Source of the DNA: Glandiceps talaboti
Taxonomy: Eukaryota > Hemichordata > Enteropneusta > Spengelidae
NCBI RefSeq assembly: GCF_964340395.1
Contig: NC_135561.1
Location: 14,422,961 to 14,486,960 of the forward strand
Direction of reading: 5' to 3'
Length of the DNA: 64,000 nt
The number at the start of each line of letters is the position of its first letter. Positions within the stretch are counted from its first letter, which is position 1. The translations under genes and the position numbers were made by a program. The notes under the pieces were generated by a model. It did not search any database. It was not told where the DNA came from and saw only the letters and a list, made by a program, of their open reading frames with translations. Positions 1-12,781 of this stretch are shown one piece after another.

Positions 1-224
1 GTAATACCTACATGTAATCTCGAACTACTGATAACATTAACCTCCCACAATTGTCAGGGTAACTATGAATTGATTATTTGTGGTTACACACAATGTATCA
101 ACATTGTTTACAATTATACTAATTGATTAGTATGTATTATAACATTTCCCATGATGCAATATTCAATATGGCGGATTTGCAAGTTCCCTATTCTAAAATG
201 TAAATTATGTAAAAATATTCATGA

Positions 225-486
225 GATGATTTACACAGGGGAATAAGCACTCAGGAGTCTTGAATATTGAATATTGTGTAACATGAATTTTATTATTTCT
301 GCTGACTTCCATGAGGCAATATGCCCACAGCAAAGATAACATCTAAAGGCACAAGGTAGATCAACTTGATGTTTCTCTGAAATTGCAAGTAATTGTAGGT
401 GATGTAAAATCATGAAACGACTTTCCCTACAGAACCCAAAGTTTTTGGAAATGTCTCTTTTTCCTGGAGTGGTGTTCCCCTTTAAC
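225..486 (+). repeat. Dispersed repeat R4, copy 1
   Basis: About 250 bp, beginning near GGGGAATAAGCACTC and ending near TTCCTGGAG...TTCCCCTTTAA. It is clearly related to 25,541-25,794 (same strand) and, more distantly, to 29,088-29,272 (opposite strand). Shared internal words include aaaggcacaag and tgtttctctgaaattg. No coding capacity, so it is a short non-autonomous interspersed element of unknown class. Confidence 0.7.
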
Positions 487-531
487 TAGCAAGAACCATT
501 TAAACTAAAGGGTTATAAGTAAGTATATAAT

Positions 532-537
<6 letters not shown>

Positions 538-586
<49 letters not shown>
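538..586. repeat. (GT)n microsatellite
   Basis: Uninterrupted GT dinucleotide run of about 49 bp directly after an AT-rich lead-in. Confidence 0.95.
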
Positions 587-587
<1 letters not shown>

Positions 588-1599
588 GAGCCTAATAGGA
601 ACTATCTATCTGAAGAATGCTTCATGTCCTAGGCGCCGATCCTAAACTTTGGTGCCAATATACATTTAAAAATGTTTATATATAGAATATTGGCAGTGCG
701 TAAATGTTATCCAATTCCCAGAAGCTCTAGTTTGTTATTTTATATGCAGTCACAGAGGACATAAAAATACACTTAGGTTGTAGTTTTGTATGTATGCATG
801 AAATGTATCTAATAACACTCTTGGTTTTAAAGATTGAAAATTAAAAATTTATGTCCAACTTTCTTTGTTTATTGCTAAAATGGATTAGATGTTGAATCCC
901 CTTTTCCTGATAACGGTTGAAAATTGATCAAAATGAAATATAGTCTATTCATATATGTTTTATGCAGGTATGACGGTGAATTGTTGGATGTCTATTCACA
1001 GACTCTGATATTTTGTTTCACTGTTGATGGATGAAATTAAGTTTTGTTGAAAATTCTACAGTGAATGAAACTAATCGACCATACTCAAAGATGTTTTTTA
1101 TTGTTATGACAACAGTTGAAATGAACATTAATTTTTAATGTTTTTATTACTTTTTAAGTAATATATTAATTAATAACATGACAGAACCCCAAATTACGTG
1201 TACGTGAGTACCCATGTGGCATAGTCCTGGGAATTTGCATAAATGCTCTGCGGGCACTTTCATCATATTTTAAGCAATTTGCAAGTGAAAATGTAGCTGC
1301 AGAAAACACAGCATGAGTGATACTATCCAGAGTACACCACACTGGCACATGTCATGGGGTTCTGTTATTATTCCATAAAGTGTTTATCCGAAACAGCGAA
1401 TTTCACCACATGATTTGTGTACACTGTACATTGCAAGGAATGATCACGTACTCATTTGCATACAGGTATGCATTTCTGTGTTTCACTGCAGTACAAATAC
1501 CAATCTGTCCATGCATCAGTACAAGCAATCACAAGTTCATATATTTGAAAATTAACAAAGAAAACATACATGCATCTTGGAATATATATGAACTTTTCA

Positions 1600-1940
1600 G
1601 CAATTAGATGTTATTCCCCACTATTTTTTTTCATTCGGCCAAGCAAAATACGAGCGGCCTATAAAGGGGAATTTATCACTACATGTCGCTAGGCAAGTAG
1701 TGACAAACCCTTAACTGGGTCATGAGTATTTTCCGGCTGAATGCAGAAAAGTAAGGAGAATTACATAATGTATTATACCAGTGCCAGTCACTGAGTAATA
1801 TCACAAAAAAATTGGGGAAAGTAATGACAATTTTGAACGTATTGACTCAAATTTCAAACACAGCAGAACCAGTGGTGTAGACAAGTGTTGTCATGACATA
1901 GACACGTATTGTAGTGACATAGAACAACCATCTAGCATTA
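1600..1940. repeat. Dispersed repeat R3, copy 1
   Basis: This element has a palindromic core (tattcccca...tatttt...cattcggcca, then gtgacaaacccttaa) flanked by a stretch with several TGTCATGACATAGA-like words. The same architecture recurs at 4,225-4,530, 8,780-9,070 and 34,240-34,600. Only the core occurs in the methyltransferase array at about 51.2, 56.9 and 63.1 kb. It resembles a small foldback MITE, and no protein is encoded. Confidence 0.65.
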
Positions 1941-4224
1941 GATTCCATTTTTTTTCAACTTAAGTCATACACAGTATATCATTCACAACAGATGGTGACA
2001 ATAAGACTCTTTATAATCACATGGAACGAGACACTGGTCACACATCCAAACTCCTGCACACAAATCCTGCATTCTTGAATTCTTTTTTATATTGATCACT
2101 AAAGGTAAATTTTACAAGAATTCATTAGTACTAAAATAATAATTTTTTTGTTAAAAATGGATTTTTTCACAAAGGAATTCAGAGATCTATTGTATCAGAT
2201 ACATTTAAGTCCCATATACAACTAGTTTCACAAATTCTTGCAAAGATTTATGGGAAAACCCCTAGTTATGACATCAGAAATATGCTAATCCTATGATTTG
2301 ATGCTCTTTTGATTTGTTCATATTCGAGTCAGGAAACCCCAAAATGGGTGAACACATGTCAAGTGCAGTAAGAATTCTTTACATGCTTTCAAAGTTGAGT
2401 AAGTTGTAGACTTTTCACTACTTGAATATGATTTTCTAAAACACAATTGTGTCTTTTTGTATGAAACAATAGCCTGTGTGAGTGATTGTGAAAAGTCAGG
2501 TAAACACTAAGCTCATAACACGTTACTGAGGTGCCATAGTATCACTGAAAATATGTAAGCTGACAGCAGTGATCAATACAACTTTACAAGTGCCTAAAGG
2601 CACAAATACAGTGTAAGTCTCACTTGGACAGGACTTTACCTCAAACATGTTCAATATCAAACTACCACTTAAGCAGCATTTCTCTTGTACTTACGGAGAG
2701 AGAGTCTGTCTGCTATCCATAACTTACATGTAGAAATAATTTTCACATTCGCAGGGAATGAGAAAAGCAACATAATTCAAATTCTGACACTTGTATGGGT
2801 GAGTGAACAGAATAATACAACATATGTAATAAACTATACTTTACATCAAACATATTAATTTTAAATGTACTAAGTCCATATTGCCTACCCCAGCTAATAG
2901 TGTGTTTGCTCAGGTTGAGGAACTCCTGTAATACAAATGGAGGTGGTGTGTGTGTGGGGGTGGGGTGGGGGGGGGGCACGCTGGTAAAACTTGTATATGC
3001 TTTCATACCTTAGCCTATTAGTACCACAGTACATTTAGAAGTGGCATGGTAAACCCCAGTTAATTACCCTAAGAGATCCATGCAGATTTTACATACATAA
3101 CCACTTCAAAAACAAAAATAATGCAATGTATATACACTACAGCCCGTAAATTCTCTGAAAAAAAATTATGATTCAATACATCTTCTAGGTTTCATACACA
3201 TCATAAAGTCAAATAAAATCCTAGAACTTTCCAGGAGTACATGTACTGAGATCAGCTTTAGTTGTTTTCCACAAGTGTTGACCAGCAAAATACACATTAT
3301 CTGTCAACACACCTTCTACATTAATCTTTCTCTCACCTGTCTAACTTTACAATAAGAACAACAATCATTCAATTGATTGGTTTTCATGACTTTCCAAGAG
3401 TCCATAACATTTTCCCAGGACTTTACAGTGGAGCATTTGAACTAAATATGACTAAATTTTGCTTGCATAGATCACCAATTTCAGTCTATACTCACATCAT
3501 TGCATGTAATTCTTGGAAAGAGCTTTTTTACCTCATGCTTGAGGGTCAAAATATGGTAGAACAAGAAGGTTGACTTATGTCCAACCACACCTACACAGTA
3601 ATGCATCACAAGCGTGTGGAGAAGAAGTTATGGGGACCATGTCAACCATGAAATTGAATGTTCGTTATTTTTATGATGCACCTAGGCAGTAATATTCTGT
3701 ATCAGATACATACTCAAGAACTACAAGAACCATACTAATAGCGATGGGAAACTTGTAAGTGAATTACTTGAGAAATAGATTTTAGCTATTTAGTTACAAT
3801 CATTAACAAAACTACTTGGAAGTTGGATAGTATATCCAAGAAAAACTAGTCGATATAATTGAATATTAATAATTTGGTTTCTTCCTTTGACATAACAGAA
3901 ACTTTAAATTAAAAGGAAAAGAATAGCTATAATAAAAATGTGATTTGTAATAATTACACACTATACATTTTCCCATACAGTAAAACTCTGATACTAGTGA
4001 TAGGGTAATACAACCCTTGTAATACATGTACAAATCTAAGTTATTCAAGTTTGCAGTACATATTGCCTGCCATGGCTTATGTCATTGTCCTTTCTGGTAA
4101 CATTCAGATGGTTTTTTTTCACTATACAGAATACACAGTGGCACAACTTCTACTTACTTGAAAATATTTGCATGAAATCTCATCTAAACTATCAGATATA
4201 TAGATTATACCATGCACAAGCCAG

Positions 4225-4530
4225 GTTAACAAAAAAATATGGAAAATATACTACTCTGGTCGTTCTACCGCTTGACAACGTGTGTCTATGTCACGACAAC
4301 ACGCTTCCATGTCACGACAACACATGTCTACGTCATTGGTTCTGCTGTGCTTGAAATATGAGTTAAAACACTCAAAATTACCATTACTTTCGCTGATTTT
4401 TTTATATTACTACTTGCGACCTACATGTAAGGGTTGTCACTATGAGTCGCTAGACAAGTAGTGACAAGGGCCCCTTAGGTCACTCATATTTTTCTTTGCT
4501 GATTGAACACAAATATTGGGGGAATAATAT
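4225..4530. repeat. Dispersed repeat R3, copy 2
   Basis: Inverted relative to copy 1. It contains two CATGTCACGACAACAC-like words, GGTTCTGCTGTG, then the palindromic core with gtcgctagacaagtagtgacaa and ccccttaggtcac. Confidence 0.65.
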
Positions 4531-5637
4531 GCCTTCTATGACATTACAATTGCCTCCTGGCATTGTTAGAACAATTTATTACCAAGAATGAATTACTCAA
4601 CGTTTTTTGATACGTACAAAAAATTACATCATCAGACCGTTTATAGGTCATTTGTTTTTTTAATACCAGGTTTGGGTTCAGAAGTAAGTACAATGTAGAA
4701 TACTACGAGTGAATTTTAAATACACAGCATACATCTCACCCACAAACTTATAAATTCAGCTTGTGCCCCTTTAAGTTAATTAAATAAATAACCTTTGAAT
4801 TTGACCCTTACTCCTTGTCAATGTACAAAAGATGCAAGGTTAGAGACAAGTTGAATATTGAATGAACTGTCATTTGATGCCAACAAGTAGCAACCTGTTC
4901 AATATAACCTATGTGCGTGCTTAGCAGTGTACCCCTCTAAGCCAATATGACGCGCCACTGACGCACACAATTTCTAGTGACGCACCAAACTTTGGTGTTC
5001 CCCTATCTCTTACTATGTGTGGTGACTCACAAGAAATGCCAGTTTTTATCATATTGACCCACAACAACAAAATTTGGCTATTATTAGAGGGCACACTGGT
5101 GCCTATATACGCATCTGTTCCTAATCAGTGTGAGTCTTTAGATTTTACCGTGTGTACATGTGTACGTTATCTTTACATTCTTAACTATTTACGCTATATT
5201 GACCGATCTTTCACAAGTTGCTGTCATATCATACACACGGTCACCTTACCGCCACCTTTTTACTACATGTATGTAAGTCTCTTAAATTGAAACATCGGTT
5301 ATTTTATTACATTTTAGGAAATTGACTATATAACTTTTTCATCCTTACATAATTAGATACTCTGTCGTTTGTGAAGCAAAGAAACACCAACTAATATAAT
5401 GTGTGCCATGAAAAGTGTCAAAGCGAATTTGTCACTGTAAATTGCTTCAAAACAGAAAAGTCAGCAATTCAATAAATTTTCATGTGGTGAAAACCTGCAG
5501 CATTCAGGTTCAAAGCTGACCATTGGAAGGCGTCTGATATTTCATTGCACTGTTGAATGATGAAATTAAGTTTTTTTCTGGCCACTTTAACTATTCAACT
5601 ATCATGACACCATAAACAAATTTCATTCAATTAGGAC

Positions 5638-5654
5638 AACCCCCCCCCCCCCCA
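5638..5654. repeat. Poly-C run
   Basis: Run of about 14-15 C. Similar C or G homopolymers occur at about 10,003, 17,700, 34,386, 36,246, 37,960 and 59,311. Confidence 0.9.
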
Positions 5655-6929
5655 CCACAAACGAACATTCACACTTGTGACATCGACAGGATTACATGTG
5701 ATGTAAACCATGGTGAAAACTGTGGCAGTCACACCACTATGATTGCTGCAAAGTAAAACAGGATGGTAAACACATTAAAATACAACTGGAAACACAGCTG
5801 CAGCACTGTATATCACATTAGCAGTAAATTTTAATCAACATATCAACATCTCAGTAGTAAATACAGAATCTGTTATCAATGAAGGCGTAAAAGTTTTCGG
5901 AATTTGGTTAGAAGTGTGAAAATGAAGTTCTGAAGCAATCGCATTGACAACAGACCTCCTTCTTCCCTAAATGAACGAAGTTAGCTTATTTTCAAGCTTG
6001 TGTGACATTGTGCGATCGTCCCTTACTATGCCACACAACTAAATCAGATGTGTTCCTGCTAATGTACATTCACTGGATAAATTATGAATGGAAAGAGATT
6101 TCCTATCGTAACAATTTACAATCCGCACTGTGACATAAAAATTCATTAAAAATCTTTAATCTCCCAAAATGCGGGTGACACTAATTGCACAACTAATTTC
6201 AAACTACAGGACGTAGGTCATTAATAAATTAGATTCACTTATATTAAGGAAATTACTAAATAATAAAATATTCATTGTCTGGATTTTTTCTACCTGGTCT
6301 GCATCTCAAAACTGTCAATTTGAGGAGCAATTTGCAGACAGTGTCCATTATTTACTATCTGACCATGAGTGTTATTGCCAAGGTTTTGTACCCGGTCTGG
6401 CAATGACAATCTTTCTACCAGAATATCGCAAATAATATTGATGAAGTGGAATCTGTTATCAGCTTTCAAGAATTTGGGATAATTGTCTAAAGTCAAATAT
6501 GATGTCACAACTTCAGAAAACAATAAGAAAGCTATGGTGGATACCTGGCGAGAGGCTTGATGAGCTAACAGTATTTCTTGGTGCAAAATGAAGTTAAATT
6601 TATTAACTATTAACTACACGGCAAAATGGTGTTGTTTTTGCCAAGGTAAACCTTGGCAATCTGATATTCTCTCTACCAGAAATATTAGCACTAGCAGAAC
6701 ATTGTTACAGGGCAATATGTCAGTGTTATTACCATATTGTCAAAGGGAAAGTTCAATGGGTTGTGCTCAAAATGCTCCACAATTACCCCTGGTACATGTA
6801 GCCCTATAAATGTGGCCACAACTGGCCTTTCAACTTCTCCAACTCCCTGGAAGCATATACAATCCATTGTAGCCTCTTTTGTGCCTTTTTGCTACATTTT
6901 ATCTAAAAGTAAAACTAAAGTCGGTGCCT

Positions 6930-7075
6930 CGCTTCGATCTGGAGCAATACTATAACAACCACGTACTGATCAACGAGTGTCGGAGGCACGAGCGACTGTT
7001 ATCGCTCGTTTGGCAATCGCAGTTCCTATCAGTATGCATTATCCAGTGCTACGGAGCAAGGCGACGACTTTGATG
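6930..7075 (+). pseudogene. Possible coding remnant, unknown origin
   Basis: A GC-richer patch whose plus frame reads FDLEQYYNNHVLINECRR, continues to CYGARRRL and then stops. The composition differs from the surrounding AT-rich repeats, and the LINE-R-R pattern faintly recalls MADF-type DNA-binding domains found in transposon-derived genes. There is no start codon in context, no paired splice sites and no second block, so I treat it as a fragment of an old mobile element or retrocopy. Confidence 0.2.
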
Positions 7076-7344
7076 TAGATGAAACGTAGCAAAAAAGTTA
7101 TGAACGACTGTCGACAGTCACTATTTGACTGTGTATAAAGTCTTAAAGAACATATGGATGCCTTAAACAAGGCAACCTCTATCCTACCAGATACTAGCTG
7201 GGTCATCTACAACACACTGATAATTCAGATTTCGCTGTAAGACTTAACATAAATCACACATTTAGAAAGAAATAGCAGCTGCAGAAAAACTTGCAGACTC
7301 TACAATTTAAGCTGGCCACTCCAACCCTTTTACCATCATGACTT

Positions 7345-7650
7345 CAGGGAAGGGAACATATCAAACAAGGTTCGGGGAGGGGAACATGTCAGATATGGTT
7401 CAGGAAAGGGAATATGATATATATATATGTTCAGGAAAGGGAATATGATATATATATGGTTCAGGAAAGGGAACATGTCAGATATGGTTCAGGAGAGGGA
7501 ACATGTCAGATATGGTTCAGGAAAGGGAACATGTCAGATATGGTTCACGGAAGCTAGGGAATATGATAGATACAGTATGGTTCAGGAAAGGGAATATGAT
7601 ATATATGGTTCTGAGTCAGGAAAGGGAATGATGACAGATATGGTTCTGAG
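7345..7650 (+). repeat. About 28-bp minisatellite
   Basis: Around ten imperfect tandem copies of a unit like GGTTCAGGAAAGGGAA followed by (C/T)ATG and a variable AT-rich tail (tcagatat or atatatat). An open frame runs through it only because the units lack stops in one frame. Confidence 0.9.
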
Positions 7651-8779
7651 AACGGTACAAAACTGAATCTGATACAGTTAGGGAACAGGGAACATAACTG
7701 TTACAGTTAGTAGCATTTTGTACATCTCGAAACTACCAGTATTCCTTCATGTCTCTTTCAATAAATTTCCATGGTTACTTAATATACACAGAGTCTGACT
7801 AAATGATTGATTTTTTTGGTAGGGCAAACTGTTTTTCATGCATGGTTGGATATTTAACTCCTGGCGCAGGTATCTAGGGAATTTGAATCTAAATAAACGT
7901 TCAGTTCCATTTCCATGAATAAATTGAAACATGACAAATATAGTCAGATTGAAATGAATTGATATGCACACGAAATAACTGAAGTGTAGAGTTTCAAATA
8001 CTCATATCATACACATAGTACAGTCAGGAGTATCTCTTGGGTCTTGCTCGGGATATTTATCCAATTGGGAATGAAAATTTCACTTGGTACTTTCCGTATT
8101 TATTTACTCCAATCGGCATAAACAATTCCAATTACGTTGTTGACAACTAGGTGCTACTGGTTTATCCAATCGAGATAAACGGATACAATCATTTCAGATA
8201 CAATACTCTTCAAATGTGTGTACTCGAAAGAGTTGAAGATTGCCCAGGACAACATATGTCCGACCCCTGTCTTTTTCATATGGCTTCAAGAGTAGAAAGT
8301 ACATGACTGTATAAATGTAACACACCTGTTTCTACATTTGCCCTTTCATAGTTACATGTGACAGAGGATTCAAAGGTTATTTATTTCGATCAGGATACAT
8401 AAAATTAACGTTTATCCCGATCAGGATAATTATCCCACTAGGGATATTCCTGATTGTAGTATTTAAAACTGTACAATAATTCAGTATTAATATTGTTAGT
8501 GTTAATATCATACACATCTACAACTATATCAAACCTAAACTGTGTAGGTGGTGAAATTATTCTATTCATCTTTTTCTCCCTTCCCCTAAGGAATTGGGGA
8601 AAATGCAAACAAATTGTAATTTCTATTTTTAATTAGATGTCTCATTCTAATGTAATCCTTGTCAAACCCCTGGCCCCCAAAACACATATTTTTTAACATA
8701 ACTTTCAAGAAATGGTAGTGTCAGAATTAAACAAACTTCATACCATCAGAATTCTGTGTTATGCCCTTTTAATTTGATA

Positions 8780-9070
8780 CCGAAAATATCTAGATATTAT
8801 TCCCCAATATTTTCTTTTCGTTCAGCCAAGGAAGATATGATTGACCTAAGGGGCCTTGTCACTACTCGTCCAGTGACTCATAGTGACAAACCCTTAGGTC
8901 AGTCCCAAGTATTTTCCCGCTAAAGCTTAATTTATTAAAATTAGGGAAAAATAAGGACGCTTTAAATGTTTTGATTCATATTTCGAGCACCACAAATCCA
9001 GTGACGAAGACGCTGGTTGTCGTGGCATAGAATGACCAGGGTATATATTCCATATTTTCTGTTCAACAAC
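8780..9070. repeat. Dispersed repeat R3, copy 3
   Basis: Palindromic core (cattcgttcagccaagg-like, cctaaggggccttgtcac, then gtgacaaacccttaggtca) followed by the ttgattcatatttcgagcac block and tgaccagggtatatattcc, as in the other full copies. Confidence 0.7.
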
Positions 9071-9559
9071 AATAACTTGGCTTGTGCATGATATAATGGT
9101 ACTTAAACTGAATACAAAAATAGTTAAACTTGTCAGACATAATGAGCCACGCATATTCCATTAAATTTATGAATAAATCTTAATAATCAATAATTTGGGT
9201 ACATGCATGCTGAATATCAAAATGTAAAAATTTTAGAGCATAAAGCAAACACGTTATTTTTCAGTTTTACTCCAAAAACAGAGAAAACAAACTGTTTTTT
9301 AATACTCAATCAAATAATACCTTATAGTAATTCAAGGAGAGCTTTCGGATCAGACTTAAAAGTACACTGACGTACTTACAAATGTATTAGAAATGTGAAG
9401 TGTTGACTCAACTGATGGAAGAGGGAAATAAGATATGACTGCATATGCCGCATTCAAAGCAAGCTGAAACTAATATAGGATCTGATGTTGAAATTTCAAT
9501 CTTTTGGAGAACACCTGTATGTACATGTAGTACCTGTCTGGTACGCAATTTATAGAAGT

Positions 9560-9885
9560 TTTAAAGGGACACAGTCTGTAACTTTATGGTCTTTTGTGGT
9601 TAGTTATATAATGTTTAAAGGGACACAGTCTGTAACTTTATGGTCTTTGGTGGTTACTTTTGTTTAAACGGACAGTCTGTAACTTTAATGGTTAATTTTG
9701 TTTAAAGGGACACAGTCTGTAACTTTATGGTCTTTGGTGGTTACTTTTGTTTTAGGGGACACAGCCCATAACTTTATGATTTTTATTTTTGATTCATATT
9801 GACATATACATGTATGTACAAACTTTCCACTATGTCTGTGTATTAATTTAAAAACGGTTACATGGACACAGTCTGTAACTTTAAT
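9560..9885 (+). repeat. About 50-bp degenerate tandem repeat
   Basis: Six spaced copies of GGGACACAGTCTGTAACTTTA, most followed by tggtctttggtggttacttt. Positions are about 9,565, 9,615, 9,668, 9,707, 9,757 and 9,862; the last copies are the most diverged. Confidence 0.85.
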
Positions 9886-10492
9886 AGTAGGAAATATCAG
9901 TACTTTCACTGTGAAAATCACATGATAATATTAAAATACATTATTCTCATTTTGCTGGTATTCATGATGTTATCACGAGATGCACTGTGGCAAACACGTC
10001 TTCCCCCCCCCCCCTCCCCACGATGATGTATGATTAGAAGAACACTAATTAGTAATTTAGTGCCCAAAAATTGTGTTCATTTTTATTTTTAAAAATTAAA
10101 TAAATGTAATATGACATGGTTTTTGCAGATGAAAAATGAAAATCTCATTTATATTTTATTAAACGTAATAATACTAAATATATGAAAGCATGAGGTAACT
10201 TGGTTTCTATTTACTCGATTGCAATTTCAGTCAATTACTTCCTTCGGCAAAATAAGAAATCCGAAACACTTGAAATCTGATTTCTTACATTCAAAACTTG
10301 AGTGTACATTAATTTTGTCATGACGTTAGTACGTGTAGTAGTGTACATTACAATGTTACATGATACGCAAGCCAAATTGTTCATGTTTGTACAGAAAATA
10401 TGGAATTAATACCTCTGTTGTTCTACGTTTCGATGATGTGCGTCACTCTTGATTCAACAGTTATGACGAGTCTAGTCTACATGTACCTGACG

Positions 10493-10853
10493 CAGAGTTG
10501 CAGCCAGCCTTTTGAAAGAGTGGGAAATAGTGTTCAGAGACTTTCATTTTTCTAGGTCATCATAAATTTATTTGGGACATTATAAAAAAAAATTGCCAAT
10601 GGTGTAGTAGCACAACTGTACAGTTTTTAGAAATATTTACTGAATGATTATGCAGTTGCCTACCCAACCCTGTTGTTATCTATGCCATATATGCGATCAT
10701 TTTGCTGTTGCTATAGGCGTGGTTATGTTGCAAAACATATTTGGAAATTCAATTTTAGTGTGGGTCATCTATGACCCGTCACTTCCAAAATTGTGGGTCA
10801 GGTCCAACAAAGTGTGTCAAATGACCCCAAAAAAACCTCTGGCTGCAACACTG
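10493..10853 (-). mobile_element. R2 element, hAT-like MITE, copy 1
   Basis: Ends are CAGAGTTGCAGCCAG and CTGGCTGCAACACTG, near-perfect 15-bp terminal inverted repeats starting with CAG. The flanks carry an 8-bp target-site-like pair (tacctgac / tacctgta). About 360 bp with no transposase. CAG-type termini with 8-bp duplications are typical of hAT elements; the class assignment is inference. It is homologous in inverse orientation to 19,816-20,206. Confidence 0.75.
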
Positions 10854-12130
10854 TACCTGTAGACTTGAACCAAGATTGCTACTAAACTATGCTGCTCTCC
10901 TGCTAGCTGACATTTCAATTTTTTGAATTTTTGCTATCATTTCCAAGTCTAGTCTGGGACTCATGCTTCAAAAAACTTTGCAAATACACTGCTAAAAAAC
11001 AAAAAAAAAACATGACAGTTGTTTACGCTACTCCTGTATATCATCCTCACAAAGAATTTTTTAATTTTCAGTTAGATTTTTGAAAATCAAGCACGTTAAA
11101 TTTAGAAAATATGATTAATATAATATATGAAATTATATAATTATACTGACACTCACTTCATATTCATTTGCATGCACTCTTTCTCCTCTACCCTTCAGAA
11201 AACTGGGAGTCGGAAACAGTTGTACACATTTCAGATTTGCCCTAGATATGAATCAATCGGTAAGCAGTGACTTGAACAGTTATTATTGAAGGCGTATTTA
11301 TGCATATTCTGCTTGTATATACATAGAGTAAGTACTGAACCAATCAATATCAGTTCATTTTACCATCACAATAACCCTACACACTCATTCATTCTGTTGA
11401 ACCAACAATGCATAGCAAAGTATATCAGAGAACAGATGTCCGTCCTCTTTCATCGTTTGAGTGGTTTCTCATTCAATTATCCCTGATAAATAAAAAAATA
11501 TGGCATCTCAGAACTGATCAAATCAATAATTCGATACAATTTTTTTCGAATTAGTGAAATGTCTGTTTTATTTGAAAATACCTTTCACAGAACATGTAGA
11601 GACGATATATGACACAGTTGAGAAGGCCGTAAGTAACGTGACTCTTTTTAAAATACTGTTTACAGAACATGTAGTCACATGATAAAATGGTCAATAACAT
11701 GATCAAACACTTCATTTCACAGTCGGATGCTTATAATCAATAATACATTTTTTTTTTCAAACAATGCACTTTTGTTGTCTGTTTTCTTTAAAAATACTAT
11801 TAACAAATCACAGAACATGTTGTTACAATTTCATATCACTTTATCTCAGATAATCAGATGATTTTCAATTAATAATTTGATAAACATTTTTTCGAACAAT
11901 GGATTGTAATTTGTAGTTAACATGTTTTCTTATGAAAACAGTAGTAACCATTAACAGAAAATGTCATCACAATATGACACAGTTGAAAGTCCGTAAGTAA
12001 TGCGACTCAATGAAAAATATCATGTAGTCAGGATTTCAGATTTTATTCCTTATTTTCAACAATGTATATTATTATTACAGGAACACTTACAGACACATTA
12101 GCAGTAACATAATGAAGGACATGGTTGGAA

Positions 12131-12781
12131 ACTGGAATGATCATTATGGAAAACCAGATCCATACTCATATTTCTATTCCAGACTTTGGAAGCTAGAATG
12201 ATCATTATGGAAAACCAGATCCATACTCATATTTCTATTCCAGACTTTGGAAGCTGGAATGATCATTATGGAAAACCAGATCTGTACTGATATTTCTATT
12301 CCAGACTTTGGAACCTGGAATGATCATTATGGAAAACCAGATCTGTACTGCTATTTCTATTCCAGACTTTGGAAGCTGGAATGATCGTTATGGAAAACCA
12401 GATCTGTACTGATATTTCTATTCCAGACTTTGGAAATTGGAATGATTGTTATGGAAAACCAGATCTGTACTGATATTTCTATTCCAGACTTTAGAAACTG
12501 GAATGATCATTATGGAAAAACAAATCCACACTCACTTTTCCATTCCAGACTTTGGAACCTGGAATGATCATTATGGAAAACCAGATCTGTACTGATATTT
12601 CTATTCCAGACTTTGGAAGCTGGAATGATCATTATGGAAAACCAGATCTGTACTGATATTTCTATTCCAGACTTTGGAAGCTGGAATGATCATTATGGAA
12701 AACCAGATATGTACTGATATTTTTATTTCAGACTTTGGAAGCTGGAATGATCATTATGGAAAACCAGATATGTACTGATCT
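12131..12781 (+). repeat. 61-bp minisatellite, about 11 units
   Basis: A regular array with a 61-bp period. Each unit contains GGAATGATCATTATGGAAAA, CCAGATCTGTACTGATATTT and CTATTCCAGACTTTGGAAGC. Divergence is a few percent between most units, with the first units (CATACTCAT variant) and one middle unit (aaacaaatccacactcac) more diverged. Confidence 0.95.

Noticed and set aside
6290-6586. 98-codon minus-strand frame as a PTDSS1 exon
   Set aside because: No resemblance to PTDSS1, no convincing donor and acceptor, and partial internal similarity to the neighbouring 6,640-6,700 repeat-like sequence.
7345-7650. Possible CRISPR-like repeat array
   Set aside because: Units are contiguous and imperfect with no distinct spacers, and the genome is plainly eukaryotic; it is a minisatellite.
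10644-10862. 72-codon plus-strand frame
   Set aside because: It lies wholly within an R2 element, and the second R2 copy has no corresponding frame.
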